Below are positions 37,352 through 48,944 of a stretch of DNA of 64,000 nucleotides, piece by piece (position 1 is the stretch's first letter; the number at the start of each line of letters is the position of its first letter). The notes beneath the pieces are model-generated. The model had not been told where the DNA came from and did no database searches. It worked only from the letters and a program-made list of their open reading frames with translations. Origin of the DNA: Gigaspora margarita (Eukaryota; Glomeromycota; Glomeromycetes; Diversisporales; Gigasporaceae); NCBI GenBank assembly GCA_009809945.1, contig WTPW01000185.1, positions 472,059 to 536,058 of the forward strand, read 5' to 3'. The translations under genes were made by a program, and so were the position numbers.

Positions 37352-37554
37352 CAGTTAACTCTTTCTAATATGAACTGCTGGAACTGCCTTTTTTTATTAT
37401 GTAAAAATTTGAAAAAGTTCAGTTTTCAAAAAGTTATATATAGCTAATCTGAACTTTATAATAAAATTTACAAATGTTCTAGATAATTTTGTTCAGTTTA
37501 AAGAAGTTTAATAGTGTTTGGTTTAGAGAGGTTCAAATAAGAGAACGGTGACTG
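37352..37554. mobile_element. Tigger/pogo-type MITE, TA-flanked
   Basis: CAGTTAACTCTTTCTAATAT and the inverted right end AAATAAGAGAACGGTGACTG are flanked by TA (37350-37351 and 37555-37556). The left end closely resembles the terminus at 61325 (CAGTTGACTCTCTCTATACT) next to the Tigger transposase remnant, so this looks like a deletion derivative of that family. The interior has AGTTCAG/CTGAAC words. 203 bp. Confidence 0.7.
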
Positions 37555-38038
37555 TATTTTGTTGTTTATTTGTTGTTTGTTGTTGTTTATTTAATTATTT
37601 GTTACAAGTATTTGTGAAGCAACGCTAGCACCTTTTATGATACAAAGTGCCCTTAATGAATGAAATTCAATTTTTTAAAATTCTGCTACAAAACTTACTT
37701 TTTATAATAATAAATTATGCATTTTCTATTATAGATTACTATAAAAAATCCTGTTACAAACCTACTCAACAGATAATATATTGGTTTATATTATGAATTA
37801 CTGTTAAAAATTCTCATATAAAACTTGTGACTATTCTAATAATCACAATATAGTCTTAGAGTTTAATTAGTTTACATTGGAATTATTATAGTTTCTATTA
37901 TGTATTACTATTATAAACCTTACTATTCTGGCGATATATGATTCACTAATGCACATTAACATTATTCACATTTCAGTTAATCTAATTTCAAAAATATAAA
38001 GTAAATGAAACCTGATTTTTTAAATTTTGCTACAGAAC

Positions 38039-38250
38039 TAGTGTTTTGACCTATTACTTAAAAGTAACCTATTGTGCTGATCCAGGTAAACTAATAGATA
38101 TTCCTACCCAATCACTGATGTTTGTTTATATTGAGATATAACAATCCTATTTTACCTAATATAAATAAACATTAGCAATTGGTTGGGCATACCCATTAGT
38201 CTACCTGGATCAGCCTGATAGGTCACCTATGGGTAATAGTCAAAATACTA
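38039..38250. mobile_element. hAT-like MITE with 8-bp TSD
   Basis: Ends TAGTGTTTTGACCTATTAC and GTAATAGTCAAAATACTA (inverted, few mismatches) are flanked by TACAGAAC at 38031-38038 and 38251-38258. Inner arms hold GCTGATCCAGGTA and its complement. The related block has the unbroken sequence GCTACAGAACTCACTATT near 53861, the empty site. 212 bp. Confidence 0.8.
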
Positions 38251-38296
38251 TACAGAACTCACTATTCCAGTAATGATAAAAAGGTGAATTATTTTG

Positions 38297-39398
38297 TTTT
38301 TTTTTAATTTTTTTTTATGTCAAAGTTTCTGCTCTGGAGAAAGGCTTTTATTCAAGTAAATCAGACCACAGGTGCCTCCAGGAGTACCCAGACATTTGTT
38401 ACATAGATGAGAGTACAACTAGCTACACAAACAACTTTTGGTTTCTAATTTAAGTAGTCCGCCCAAAGGTTCTATACTAGTTGCCATACCTGCAACCCAA
38501 CTAGGGGGTTACCTATTTAAACCCTCTAGTCCTGCTTCTCCTGCCAGTCCTCCTTGTATTATCAGTACAGTTCTCTGATATATAAGCAGTCAAGGCCAGT
38601 TCTGGATGTATTGCAGAATTCTCTTAGAACTAGTTTATCCTCACAGAACACTTGGTAGAGCAGTTTCTGTCCCACAAGGGATTATCTACACTTTGGTAAT
38701 GGGTTACTGTTATCTACTTTTGCCCTTGCAAGGTTCGCTCTGATCCTAGCACCTACTTCTACTATCTTACTAGTCCTTACACAAAATTTACAAACTTCCA
38801 AACCAGTTAGCCCAGAGGGGATGATATGGCTTTCTTCTCTTGGTACCTGCTGCTGAAACGTAGGTCCTTTCCTCTGGTATGACTCTAGCAAGGACCCTGA
38901 AATATACATAGATAGGTCAGATTAATTATAGGATTACTAAAAAAGGAAAGATCTGTAGAAAAACTTCAAAAATAAGCAAAAAATTACTATAAATAGAAAA
39001 GATCTGCATAAAAAACCTCAAAAATAAGCAAACTCATACCTGACCTATCTATGTATATTTTGGGGTCCTCTCTAGCAGCCAGGTTGGTGGACCCCTCCTT
39101 GAGAGTCTTGTTGTCTGATTTTTTGGCTCCAGTTTCTGATATTCCAACTTTGGTAGCATCGTTAAAGATCTTTGCTACCTTCTCACTTGGGACTTGCCAA
39201 ACGGGGTTCCATTTTTCTGGTTCCTTGGATTTTGTGCGCTGAAGCTCTCATTCAAGATGGTGTACCAAGCAACTGATTAACAAGAAACAGATGCTGGAAT
39301 AAAGGTCTATTTTTCAAAGCATTGCCAGTGGGATTTGAACCCTAGACCTGCTGCTTAGGAGTAACAACTTACCAACTTCCCTAAGTCACCACACCCTT
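38297..39398 (-). mobile_element. Long tRNA-derived SINE, subfamily 1, minus strand
   Basis: The T-run at the left is the poly-A tail; the tRNA-like head is at the right (about 39310-39398), with the B-box complement GGATTTGAACC at 39331-39341. It carries the same tail region as 21978-22982. Flanks GGTGAATTATTTTG and AGTTAATTATTCTG are a decayed target duplication. The second repeat block keeps the uninterrupted AAATTATTTTGTATTAGAAT. It contains a 179-bp nested element at 38891-39069; the frame at 39051-39242 is not a gene. Confidence 0.8.
38891..39069. mobile_element. AGGACCC-family MITE nested in SINE, 8-bp TSD
   Basis: Termini AGGACCCTGAAATATACATA and TATGTATATTTTGGGGTCCT are flanked by CTCTAGCA at 38883-38890 and 39070-39077. 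The arms continue to GATAGGTCAG/CTGACCTATC. Inside are two or three copies of a unit with AGATCTG and CTTCAAAAATAAGCAAA. The element at 42336-42509 is a second family member. Ends and TSD length point to the hAT superfamily. Confidence 0.85.
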
Positions 39399-40026
39399 AG
39401 TTAATTATTCTGTATAATAGAATTACTATAATTTCTATTATAAATCACTATAAAAAAATCTGTTACAAATCTATTCGACAGATAATACATTTTAAGGTTA
39501 AATTTAATTAAATTATTATAGTTTCTATTATAAATTACAATTAAAAATCCTCATACAAAACTTGAGTGCTATTTTAATAATCACAATAAAGGGTTAAATT
39601 AGTTTGTATGAGAATTATTATAGTTTCTATTATTATATTGTTATAAACCTTACTATTTTGGTGATATACAGTAAGTGACTTACTAGCACATATTATAAAT
39701 GTTATCTACATCTTAGTTAATCCAATTTCAAAATACAAAATGCTATAATAAACAAAACTTGATTCTTTAAAAGAAAAGCAAATTAATTAATAGCTGATTT
39801 ATAAAAAAATTCAATTGACTTTGCCATATCCAAAAAGCCATAATCAGAACATGAAAAAATTTATCATTTATGATGATATATTAATCTGCTAATCATTTGT
39901 ATAATTAATATATAACAAATTCATCATTTATTCATAATGATTTATTACTATAAATTACACATACTTTTAAAAGCTAATATTTATTTATATACTTATACTT
40001 ACCAAGCAAGCAATTAAACACAATAC

Positions 40027-42282
40027 AGGACCCTGGACATCTCTAATATATGTCATATTTTTTTTTAGCAAATTGCAAAAAATTTGGTCTGAGGTCCAAA
40101 TTTAAGTTTTAGCAAATTGAGGTTAATTTTAAAAAAGGTTATATAAAGCATTTTGGCAAATTACAGCAATTTTATGCATGTTATATTTTATTTTTAGNAA
40201 ATTACCTACATTTTGCAAGAATAATACCCAAAAATAAGCTATCTCATTTTTTGTACTACTATAATTTTTAAAAATTTAAGATGCTTAATTTTGAATTTTT
40301 TGATCAAAACATCCAAAATTAAGTATCTTGGCTTAAATTTTCAAGAAATATAAAAGTAAATATGCCAGAATAATGTATTTTTATGTGCTGAACATGTTTT
40401 CTTAGAGCACTTTTTTTAGAAACAATTAGTAAAATTTTGTGAATCATAGAATTTTTTAGTATTTTTATTAATAAAATTATATAAAATATTACAATTCACA
40501 AAATTTTATTAATTGATTCTAATATTGTGCTCTAAAAAAACTTGTTCAACACATAAAAATACATTATTCTGGCATATTTACTTTTATATTTCTTGAAAAT
40601 TTAAGAGAAGATGCTTAATTTTGGATTTTTTGATCAAAAAACCAAAATTAAGCATCTTCTCTTAAATTTTCAAGAAATAAAAGTAAATATGCTGGAATAA
40701 TGTATTTTTATGTGTTGAACAAGCTTTCTTAGAGCACAATGTTAGAATCAGTTAGTAAAATTTTGTGAATCATAGAATTTTTTAGTATTTTTATTAATAA
40801 AATTATATAAAATATTATAATTCACAAAATTTTACTAANTNATTCTAACATTGTGCTCTAAGAAAACTTGTTCAGCACATAAAAATACATTATTCTGGCA
40901 TATTTACTTTTATATTTCTTGAAAATTTAAGAGAAGATGCTTAATTTTGGATTTTTTGATCAAAAAATCCAAACTTAAGTATCTTCTCTTAAATTTTCAA
41001 GAAATATAAAATTAAATATGCTGGAATAATATATTTTTATGTGCTTAATGACTTTCTTAGAGCACAATGTTAGAATCAGTTAGTAAAATTTTGTGAATCA
41101 TAGAATTTTTTAGTATTTTTATTAATAAAATTATATAAAATATTATAATTCACAAAATTTTACTAAATAATTCTAACATTGTGCTCTAAGAAAACTTGTT
41201 CAGCACATAAAAATACATTATTCTGGCATATTTACTTTTATATTTCTTGAAATTTTAAGAGAAGATGCTTAATTTTGGATTTTTTGATTAAAAAAATCCA
41301 AAATTAAGCATCTTCTCTTAAATTTTCAAGAAATATAAAACTTAATATGCCAGAATATTATATTTTTATGCTGAACAAGTTTTCTTAGAGCACTTTGTTA
41401 GAATCAAATAGTAATATTTTGTGAATAATAGAATTTTTAGTATTTTATTAATAAAATTATATAAAATATTATAATTCACAAAATTTTACTAAATGATTCT
41501 AACATTGTGCTCTAAGAAAACTTGTTCAGCACATAAAAATATATTATTTTAGCATATTTACTTTTATATTTCTTGAAAATTTAAGAGAAGATACTTAATT
41601 TTGGATTTTTTGATCAAAAAACCAAAATTAAGCATCTTCTCTTAAATTTTCAAGAAATAAAAGTAAATATGCTGGAATAATGTATTTTTATGTGTTGAAC
41701 AAGTTTTCTTAGAGCACAATGTTAGAATCAATTAGTAAAATTTTGTGAATTATAATATTTTATATAATTTTATGGGTGTTATTTTATGGAGACATGTCTC
41801 TATGGAGACCCTTTATATGAATAGCCAATCAAAATTAAGCATATGATTAGATAATATGTTGCTTATTATTGGCCAATTAAAATTTCCTACAAACTTTCTA
41901 ACTTTTATAATACAAAAACACAAATAAAAATTTTCTAACCCTAAATATGATTGGCTGTTATATGTAGGGTCGCCATGGAGACATGTCTCCACATACAATT
42001 TTCTTAATTTTATTAATAAAAATACTAAGAATACTATGATTCACAAAAATTTTACTAATTGATTCTAACAAAGTGCTCTAAGAAAATTTTTTTAGCAATC
42101 AAAAATATATATATTATTTTATATTTATAAAAATAGATGTGATAATTTAGTTTTTAGCAAATTACTATAAATTTATATGTAATAATCTAACTTTTAGCAA
42201 ATTTACTTGATTTTAGAGGTAGCAAAAACGCCTAAATTCATACAGATTAGTTATGACCTCTATGAGAGATGTCCAGGGTCCT
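40027..42282. mobile_element. 2.26-kb AGGACCC element containing tandem palindromes
   Basis: Termini AGGACCCTGGACATCTCT and AGAGATGTCCAGGGTCCT are perfect inverted ends with an exact 8-bp duplication, CACAATAC (40019-40026, 42283-42290). Repeat block 2 has the empty site near 55270-55280 (CAATTAAATATGATACTTTATGAC). The interior is an array of large palindromes (40390-41760), interrupted near 41770-42000 by a further inverted segment with GGAGACATGTCTCC words. No transposase was recognised. TSD length suggests hAT. Confidence 0.85.
40390..41760. repeat. Tandem array of about 325-bp palindromic units
   Basis: The word CTTAGAGCAC occurs near 40402, 40730, 41054, 41384 and 41707, and its complement GTGCTCTAAG near 40525, 40852, 41181 and 41506. 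Each unit therefore contains two alternating inverted repeats: one centred on an AATTATATAAAATATTATAATT tract, and one centred on TTTTGATCAAAAAA. Unit length is 323-330 bp and copies are highly similar, implying recent amplification or homogenisation. Confidence 0.85.
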
Positions 42283-42335
42283 CACAATACTATATATTAT
42301 AAGGGCCATTAACACTAATGACATGTATTGATATA

Positions 42336-42509
42336 GTACCCAAAATATATATAGATAGATCAGATATTAGTTTACTTATTTTTGGGGGTTTTATATAGAT
42401 CTTTCTATTTTTAGTAATTTTTTGCTTATTTTGAGGTTTTTCTGCAGATCTTTCTATTTTTAGTAATTTTATAATTAATCTGACCTATCTATATATATTC
42501 AGAGTTCTT
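42336..42509. mobile_element. AGGACCC-family MITE, second copy, 8-bp TSD
   Basis: GTACCCAAAATATATATAGA and the right end TCTATATATATTCAGAGTTC resemble the 38891-39069 element, with decayed tips. TTGATATA at 42328-42335 and 42510-42517 is the target duplication. Block 2 has a single TTGATATA near 55312, in the same context (ATGACATATATTTGATATAATCA). The interior has the AGATCTTTCTATTTTTAGTA repeat twice. Confidence 0.8.
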
Positions 42510-42640
42510 TTGATATAATCACTATTGTGAATTTTTCATAACATGTGATCATGACTATTTATGGCATCTAATTTTCATATATGCAAAATGATGGTTAAAA
42601 ATATAAAGAACACTTGTGATAAGATGATAATTTTGTTATA

Positions 42641-45420
42641 AGGAGATTTGTATTTGTTTACTTTTGGTTTATTTATCCAATTGGGTTGTTTATATAATTA
42701 AGAATTGATCTACAGTATAGGTTTTTTGCAGTCTCTAAAAAAACAAAAAACTTCTAAAAAAATTTTGCAAACTGAAGTTTTGACTAGTACCTGTTTAAGC
42801 TTTAAAAAGTAAGCAATATGTTCTTGTACAGTTCTATATTTTTCAAGAGATTTTCTTTTTTCTTAAGCTTGTAGTTACAGTTTGTTACTATTAAAAAGTA
42901 TTTATTCTGTAAATTTTTATGTTTAATTTTGATTTTAAGAATTAGCAGAAAAAGTTCCTAAATAAAAATTTTTTTAGCTTACACTAATTTAATCAATATT
43001 GATTACTTATTTATTAATCAAATTCTATTTATCTCTAATATTTATCTCTGCTTTAGTTAATAAATCAATCAATAAATTTATACTAGTTTAATCAAATAAT
43101 TACTTTAAAAATCTAAAATATTTTTAACAACTAAGTATAAATATATATATATATTTTCACTTAAGCAGTTTCACTAGCACTCTTTATTAAAATATTTAGA
43201 ATTTCAGGAACTAAATAATTTTAATATTGCAAGTCCATATATTACTCTGATTCTGTTATTCAAGATTTCAAAATATAATCTAATGCATGAATTTGATACA
43301 ACAAACTAGAAGGCATTGTCAAACAGCTGAATTTTTAAACTTTCTTCTCCTAACTTCTTAAGAAAAAAAGTCTATAACAAAAACAAAAGTATAGAAATAA
43401 AGAAAATAAAATAAATAAGGATAGGCTAAACTACCTAAACAAGTACCAAAATACAATAAGAAAAGACAAAAAAAGGCTAAATAATAGCACTATTTTTATC
43501 TGTATTAAACCATAAAAATTATATAATACTGCACATGAAATACTCTGCCAAAATTATATATACAGCAAAAAATATAAAAAAAAGTTAATAAAAAAGAGAC
43601 AAATCAAAAGAAAACTATAGTTAAAATAATATTCTAAAAGAAATTTTGGTTCAACTTTTTCACCAATCTATCTTATATCCTGAACTTTACTCATTACTTA
43701 ATCCATTATATAGCTGCATTTCTGATTGAAAGAGTTAATATTGCTATTCTTTTGTAGGGGTAAACCAGAATACCCATTTTATCAAAATTTTGAAAGAGCC
43801 AAAGGGGCATTAAGAAAAAGTACCAAAAACCATAAGGAGTTTGAAAAGTTATTCTATATAGAATAAAATATCTAACCAAGTTTTTATTTCTGTTTTCACA
43901 TCCATAAACCTTGAAAAGCTCTAGTTTGTTACGCCTACTACTTCTTTGCTTGGTAATACTAGAGTCTTCTGCCTGGAGGCCTTCTCATAAGGGTTTGAAT
44001 CTTTTCAACTCTATTTTAGACAACCAAACATATAATGATTAGCTTTGAGTCCTAGCTGCTCCTAGTAGAGTTTTGTTATATATTCGATATGTTGATTATA
44101 TAGTTTTTTTTAGGTCAGTGTTCTTGAAAATTTTGATATAAGGAATCATCAGAATGAGATGATAATAAAATTTTTCACAACTAAGTATATTAATTGAATT
44201 GTTTATTTTTCTCTTATTAATTTAATCACACTTTTATTATTGCTTAATACTAGGTTTTTTAAACATATTAGATATGAAAACAATTTATCTCTTTGTTATT
44301 TAATCTCAAAATTTTAATATGTTCTTTCTTATTTAAGTAATAAATATAAAATCTTTTTACTAATTAAAATATGTAAGTATTTAAACACATAAATAACTAT
44401 CATTCTTCTCATTTTACAAATTCTGATTAAACTTATAAAAATTATTAATCAACCTGCCTAAAATACGTAATTAAACTATTCTTAAATGTTTCCTTCAACA
44501 AACTCAGCTAAGAATCTGATTAATTATTAATAAAATACTAATTCAATTATTTATTAAATTAATTAAGAATAATGTTTAAACATTCCATAATTAATACATA
44601 TAAGCTGCTACTTAATTGTATTTAAATTTTTAAACCTAATTAAATATAAAATTTAATCAATATACTTAAAATACATGATTAAACCATTCTTAAACATTTT
44701 CCTCAACAAACTTAACTAAGAATCTGTGTGATTTATTAATAAAAATACTCATTCAATTCTTTATTAAATTAACTAAGAATAAAGTTTAAATATTCTATAA
44801 TTAATACATACAAACTGCTAATCTAATTGTATTTAAATTTTTAAACCTGATTAAATATCAAATTTACTCAATCTTTAACTATATTAAATACTTAATATCC
44901 AGAATAAAACTGTTAATTGAAATATTACACCCACAATGTTCTAGTTTGAACCAAAACCAGACTAGAATAAGTTGTAAATATATTAAATAGAACAATACTC
45001 TAATCTGTTAAATTAGAAAAAGCCTAAAATATATGTTTGAACTTATTACTCTAAGTTAGTTTAGGCTAAGACTAATTTCAAACAAAGACAATTTAACCTA
45101 AACTAACCTATTAATAACTTTAATCGAGAGCTTAACCAATATAATCTTGTGCTGATCTAATGCTTTGTTAATAAATAACTAATTTAAATCTAGCTAATAC
45201 AAAAACAGCCTTTATTTTATATTTATAATTAACTTTTATTAATAATTAATATCAAATAAACAAACTTTTAAAAGCGCTGCTAATTATATAGAATAATTAA
45301 TTATGTAAAACAAAAAAAAAACCCCAAATTTACGTTCCTGGTTTTGGCGCGAATGCGTCGCGCAGCTACCTTATTTTTATTATTGAGCCCTTATCTGTAA
45401 ATTCCCAAAAATATCAATGA
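42641..45420. other. AT-rich DNA without genes
   Basis: Beyond the tandem duplication at 44430-44870, no gene or element was recognised. A short GC-richer patch (GGCGCGAATGCGTCGCGCAG, about 45346-45365) marks the change into the CpG-retaining 45-51 kb region. Confidence 0.45.
44430..44870. repeat. Two-copy tandem duplication, about 209-bp unit
   Basis: Matching landmarks occur 208-211 bp apart: ACGTAATTAAACTATTCTTA (44465) with ACATGATTAAACCATTCTTA (44673), and CTAAGAATCTG, TTTATTAAATTAA and ATTGTATTTAAATTTTTAAA in both. Divergence of roughly 10 percent indicates an old duplication. Confidence 0.75.
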
Positions 45421-45424
45421 TACG

Positions 45425-45510
45425 TCCTATGTCAATCATTGCATTCTATATAAACTGTTGTATCCTACATCAATTGTTGCATCCTATATCAATTGTTGTA
45501 TCTATGTCAT
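45425..45510. repeat. About 20-bp minisatellite
   Basis: TCAATTGTTGCATCCTATA-type units repeat about four times (CTATGTCAATCATTGCATT, CTATATAAACTGTTGTATC, CTACATCAATTGTTGCATC, CTATATCAATTGTTGTATC). The overlapping open frame is a consequence of the repeat. Confidence 0.75.
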
Positions 45511-45702
45511 TAATGTCATTATAGCATTTTTGACGTGCCGATACTTCATTGGACATAACCAAGTGTTTTTAAATGTCTACATCTATATTATCATCGCAGT
45601 AATATGTACACTAATTCTTATAGGGGTAGATGTCACTTGATGATAATAAATGAAATGGTTTACAGGTTTTTCCTTTCTGTCACGTTTTATGAATCAACTA
45701 TA

Positions 45703-45803
45703 GATGCTGGTAAAATTAATTTCACCAATTTCACCAATTCAACATCAATTTTACCAATAATGGTGAAATTATTTTACCGCTTCAATTTTATTTTACCAGC
45801 ATC
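45703..45803. mobile_element. About 101-bp TIR element
   Basis: GATGCTGGTAAAAT and ATTTTACCAGCATC are inverted ends, and TTTCACC/GGTGAAA inner words pair as well. No exact target duplication was found; the flanks ACTATA and TACTAT are only suggestive. A small MITE of unknown superfamily. Confidence 0.55.
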
Positions 45804-45849
45804 TTTACTATCAACAGATGTGATAAACTAGATGTTTTGCTCAAACGAT

Positions 45850-46754
45850 AATGGTTAAGTTCTGTATTGGGTCAATATAGTTCAATCCTAACCACTTTAA
45901 ATCCTTAATGTTCATTAATCAATAATTTATTAATATAATTGTTTTAGATTATTATGAAATTCAATTATTATGCCTTATTTCTGCGTTTGAAATTTATATT
46001 GTAACTTCGCGTATTACTAAATTAAATACAATCAATTGATCAAAATTAGTCGGTTTTGTTCTACTTTATTTTTCCCTATCTAATTCACAGGGCTCTCTGG
46101 ATTTGTAACATATTGTCTTATTGATTCTAGAAAAACTTCATTTGTTTGTAGCTTGTTAAATTTACAACTATACAAAAAATATATATTTTTTACGTTAGCG
46201 CATGAAACATAACACATAGCTTCAAATTTTTGGATGGAGAACAGCTCCAAATCAAGTTTTGTTTAAATATTGGAATATTCTAGAACATATGTGGTGCTAC
46301 GTATTAAAACAGTCTTTTTTTACAATTTTTCAAAAATCATTAATTTGATTTTTTTGAAGAGATATCTATTCAATAAAAAGGTTTGTCATAAGTAATAAGA
46401 CTAATCGTATAGTAAAAAGATCCACAAAACGAACTTGAAGGAAAAATTTTATATGTATTTCATTTGTTAATATGATTATTAGAAAAATAAAATAAACATA
46501 AAAGTCAAATATCTAACATTTACATGATTTAAAATTATTTATGATTTTTAAAAATAATTGAAAAAGGTAGGCATTGACCTTGTTTAAAGGGTATAAAAAT
46601 TTAAAATTTTAAAAATGATATCTTTAAATTCCTTATATTCCCGCCTAAAAGTGTGTCCTAATTTAGAGCTCTGAAATTGTAGTAATCGGTAACAAAGTTG
46701 ATTTAAAAAAAAAAAAAAGATAGTCAAATATTATCGCAAAATCTATTTATATAA
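45850..46754. other. 3-prime flank of the VC0807-like gene
   Basis: AT-rich with moderate CG. No additional frame or RNA gene was recognised. Confidence 0.45.
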
Positions 46755-47521
46755 TTAATCTTTAATTGCAGCAGAAGCGGCAGCCTCTTCGCCTTTATTT
46801 TGCATATATTTTGTATAAATGATGGTAAATAAGACTAAACAACCAAACCAACAATAAAGAAAAATAGTTCCAATATAAACTGCAGCGTTAACTGTTGCAG
46901 AACGATAAATAATGATAACACGAACTGGAACTTCAAGAAGTAACCCAAATCCCCAAACAGCTGTCAAGACAATAAATCTTTGTCGAAACCTAGGATAAGA
47001 TTTCCAATACCTTTCCCAACGTTCAGGAATAGGTTCATTTTCTGTTAAACCTTTAAGGTTTGTTATTCCTGAATTTTTAGCATTATAATATACTAATGGT
47101 CGCATTTCGAATGAACCAACTTTGATCGGAATCAGGTTGATAATGAATACTGAACCAATTACACCAGTGATAACTGATTCTCGTAGTAAAACCAATTTCG
47201 GATCACCCTGAACTACAGATAATATAATTCCGACAATGAATCCAATTAAAACGAGTAATCCTATGACATTGAGTTGTTTACGAAGGATAAAAGTAACGAT
47301 AACAGAAAATGCTGGTGGGACACCTGATATGATTAATGCCAAGATAGTAGATAGATGGTCTGAAAGGATAAAATAAAGAAAAAGTGGTAAACCGACATCA
47401 ATAAACGACATTAATAACAAATGTAATATCAATTTGGTTTTATTTTTTTTTGCGTTGATTCAATCCTCGGTGATTGAGTCATTTCATTATCTGTTCGATT
47501 TGATTCTTCAAGATAAGACAT
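46755..47521 (-). CDS. VC0807-like six-TM integral membrane protein (one-base frame break near 5-prime end)
   Basis: The main open frame (46755-47432) gives 225 residues with about six membrane segments: near residues 2-23, 29-51, 55-75, 87-104, 150-174 and 182-205. The hydrophilic loop between segments 4 and 5 has VGSFEMRPLVYYNAK and RWERYWKSYPRFRQRF. The conserved VVQGDPKLVLLRESVITG stretch and topology match VC0807-type proteins (function unknown; common in fungi and bacteria). The first codon of this frame is TTG. An ATG at 47519-47521 opens MSYLEESNRTDNEMTQ, a plausible cytosolic N terminus, but the frame is broken at a T9 run (47443-47451; A9 on the coding strand). One extra base there would join the two into a 255-residue protein, so an assembly homopolymer error or a recent frameshift is likely. 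No intron is visible. The gene lies in a CpG-retaining region, and a T/A-rich run just upstream (47528-47559) may be promoter sequence. Confidence 0.85.
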
Positions 47522-47756
47522 TGTTTGTTTGTTTTTTTTTTTTTTTTTAAAAAAAAATTTACTTGTATATATTTATAATGTTTTGAAGTTATTATATGAA
47601 TATAATTGTGAAGTTGTTTCAGTTTATAAATACAATACGCTATATTTGTCTTAATTTAGAGGTGTAGATGAGGCCTGAAGCATTTGGATGTGCCAAGCTA
47701 TTATTAATTAAAATACTGAGATAGAACCTTGTTAATTCACCAATATTAGAGATTGG

Positions 47757-47866
47757 ACCCGTTAGAATCTCTATCCGGGTATTATTAGTCTACCCGGGTC
47801 ACCCGGGTAAATTATTATATATTTCAAGTAGCTATATAATAATAATTTCTACCCGGGTCCAATATA
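47757..47866. repeat. ACCCGGGT-rich repeat, better-preserved copy
   Basis: CTACCCGGGTCACCCGGGTA and CTACCCGGGTCC occur with TCTCTATCCGGGTATTATTA, giving nested inverted CCCGGG words. 7766-7865 has the same order with TCTCTACCCAGTATTATTA, TACCTGGGTATCC and TTCTACCCAAGTAC, i.e. CpGs replaced by TG/CA. Confidence 0.6.
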
Positions 47867-48258
47867 TTCATGGTGTAACGTATAACGTGGCTGTAACTTA
47901 CAAAGTAAATGATTTCTGCATTATTAATCTAACTAAAATGTGCAAACAAAAATGTACAAACTATTTCTTGGCAAAACTGTTTTCAGTAATTTTGAGCCTA
48001 ATAAATGTTACGACACGGTGCATTTTTTAACCTAAATCATCATTATCCGTTTTTTGAGATATCTCAATTTTATACATGTAAGATTGATGTCATTTTTTTA
48101 TAATGATAATAATGCGGATATCATAATACATGACTAATTATTTTGAATTTAAAAGAACGCTTCAAGCTCTTTAAGTCCCAAACACTATGATGATAATCAT
48201 TTCCTATTTCCTTTGTAAATTCAATTAAATTCAATTTATTTTTAACGTTAACGCTTAC

Positions 48259-48308
48259 CGTTCCACAGGATCTCCTCATGCATCCTTATACAGAGATCTT
48301 GTGAAACG
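48259..48308. other. 16-bp-arm hairpin
   Basis: CGTTCCACAGGATCTC pairs with GAGATCTTGTGAAACG (two mismatches) across an 18-base loop in intergenic DNA. Function unknown; it may be a very small inverted-repeat element or RNA structure. Confidence 0.45.
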
Positions 48309-48794
48309 TGGTTTTAATGAATTTGCATTTACTGCCTAATACTGTACTATTAAGTTTAATTGGTTTAATTAGTTTTTAACGTATAAAAAATAAAATCGGT
48401 ACCAGACTCATAATGTTTTAATAATATGTACGGTACGCACAGCCGCTGTACTCCGAAATTGACACATTTTATTGTACCTAATGACCCCTATAAAAAGTGT
48501 TTGTTCTAAAATTGCTAGGAATTGTTCGTAATGGAGTCGATATTCCAAACAGAGGTTATGTTTGTACGTGATGTAAAAATAGAAAATATTTAATTAAAAT
48601 ATACGGAGCGGTGTCTATTTTCCGAACAAAGATTCGGATAATTTCGAACAATTTTAAGTGATTTTTTTTAAAGGGAGCTAATTGCATTAGAAATTAACCC
48701 AAATTATTATTTAATTGAAAAATAATACGTATCAATTAGAATTGATAATTTTGTGATCAACGCAGAATACGCCAATCGAACATATACACTGTTA

Positions 48795-48936
48795 CAGTGA
48801 TGGTAAATGACCTTCAAATGACCTTCAAATGACCTCAAATGACCTCAAATGACCTCAATTTTATTATGAATTTTAGTCTGAAATGACCTAGGTCATTTGA
48901 AAAAAAGGCAAATGACCAGGTCATTTACCATCACTG
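48795..48936. mobile_element. 142-bp hAT-like MITE with 8-bp TSD
   Basis: Ends CAGTGATGGTAAATGACC and GGTCATTTACCATCACTG are perfect inverted repeats, flanked by CACTGTTA at 48787-48794 and 48937-48944. CAGTG termini and the 8-bp duplication are typical of hAT. The left half holds about five tandem AAATGACCT(TC) units, a likely subterminal binding array. Confidence 0.9.
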
Positions 48937-48944
48937 CACTGTTA

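Larger units (their letters stand above)
37591..42640. repeat. Repeat block, copy 1, with five nested insertions
   Basis: This block corresponds to 53083-55790. The host sequence consists of about 390-bp units with words such as ACAAAGTGCCC, GCTACAGAACT, GGAATTATTATAGTTTCTAT, CCTTACTATTCTGG and TTAATCTAATTTCAAA, followed by a unique-like part (GAACATG...AATTCATCATTTATTC...ATAAGGGCCATTAA...GATGATAATTTTGTTATA). It is split by insertions at 38039, 38297, 40027 and 42336, plus one nested within the SINE at 38891. No coding capacity was recognised; it may be an old element of unknown class or a satellite-like segment. Confidence 0.7.

Noticed and set aside
40390..41760. CRISPR array
   Set aside because: Repeat units are about 325 bp palindromes without spacers, inside a transposon in a eukaryotic genome.
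45458..45831. Two overlapping 60- and 75-residue frames
   Set aside because: One is a translation of the 20-bp minisatellite, the other of a TIR element.
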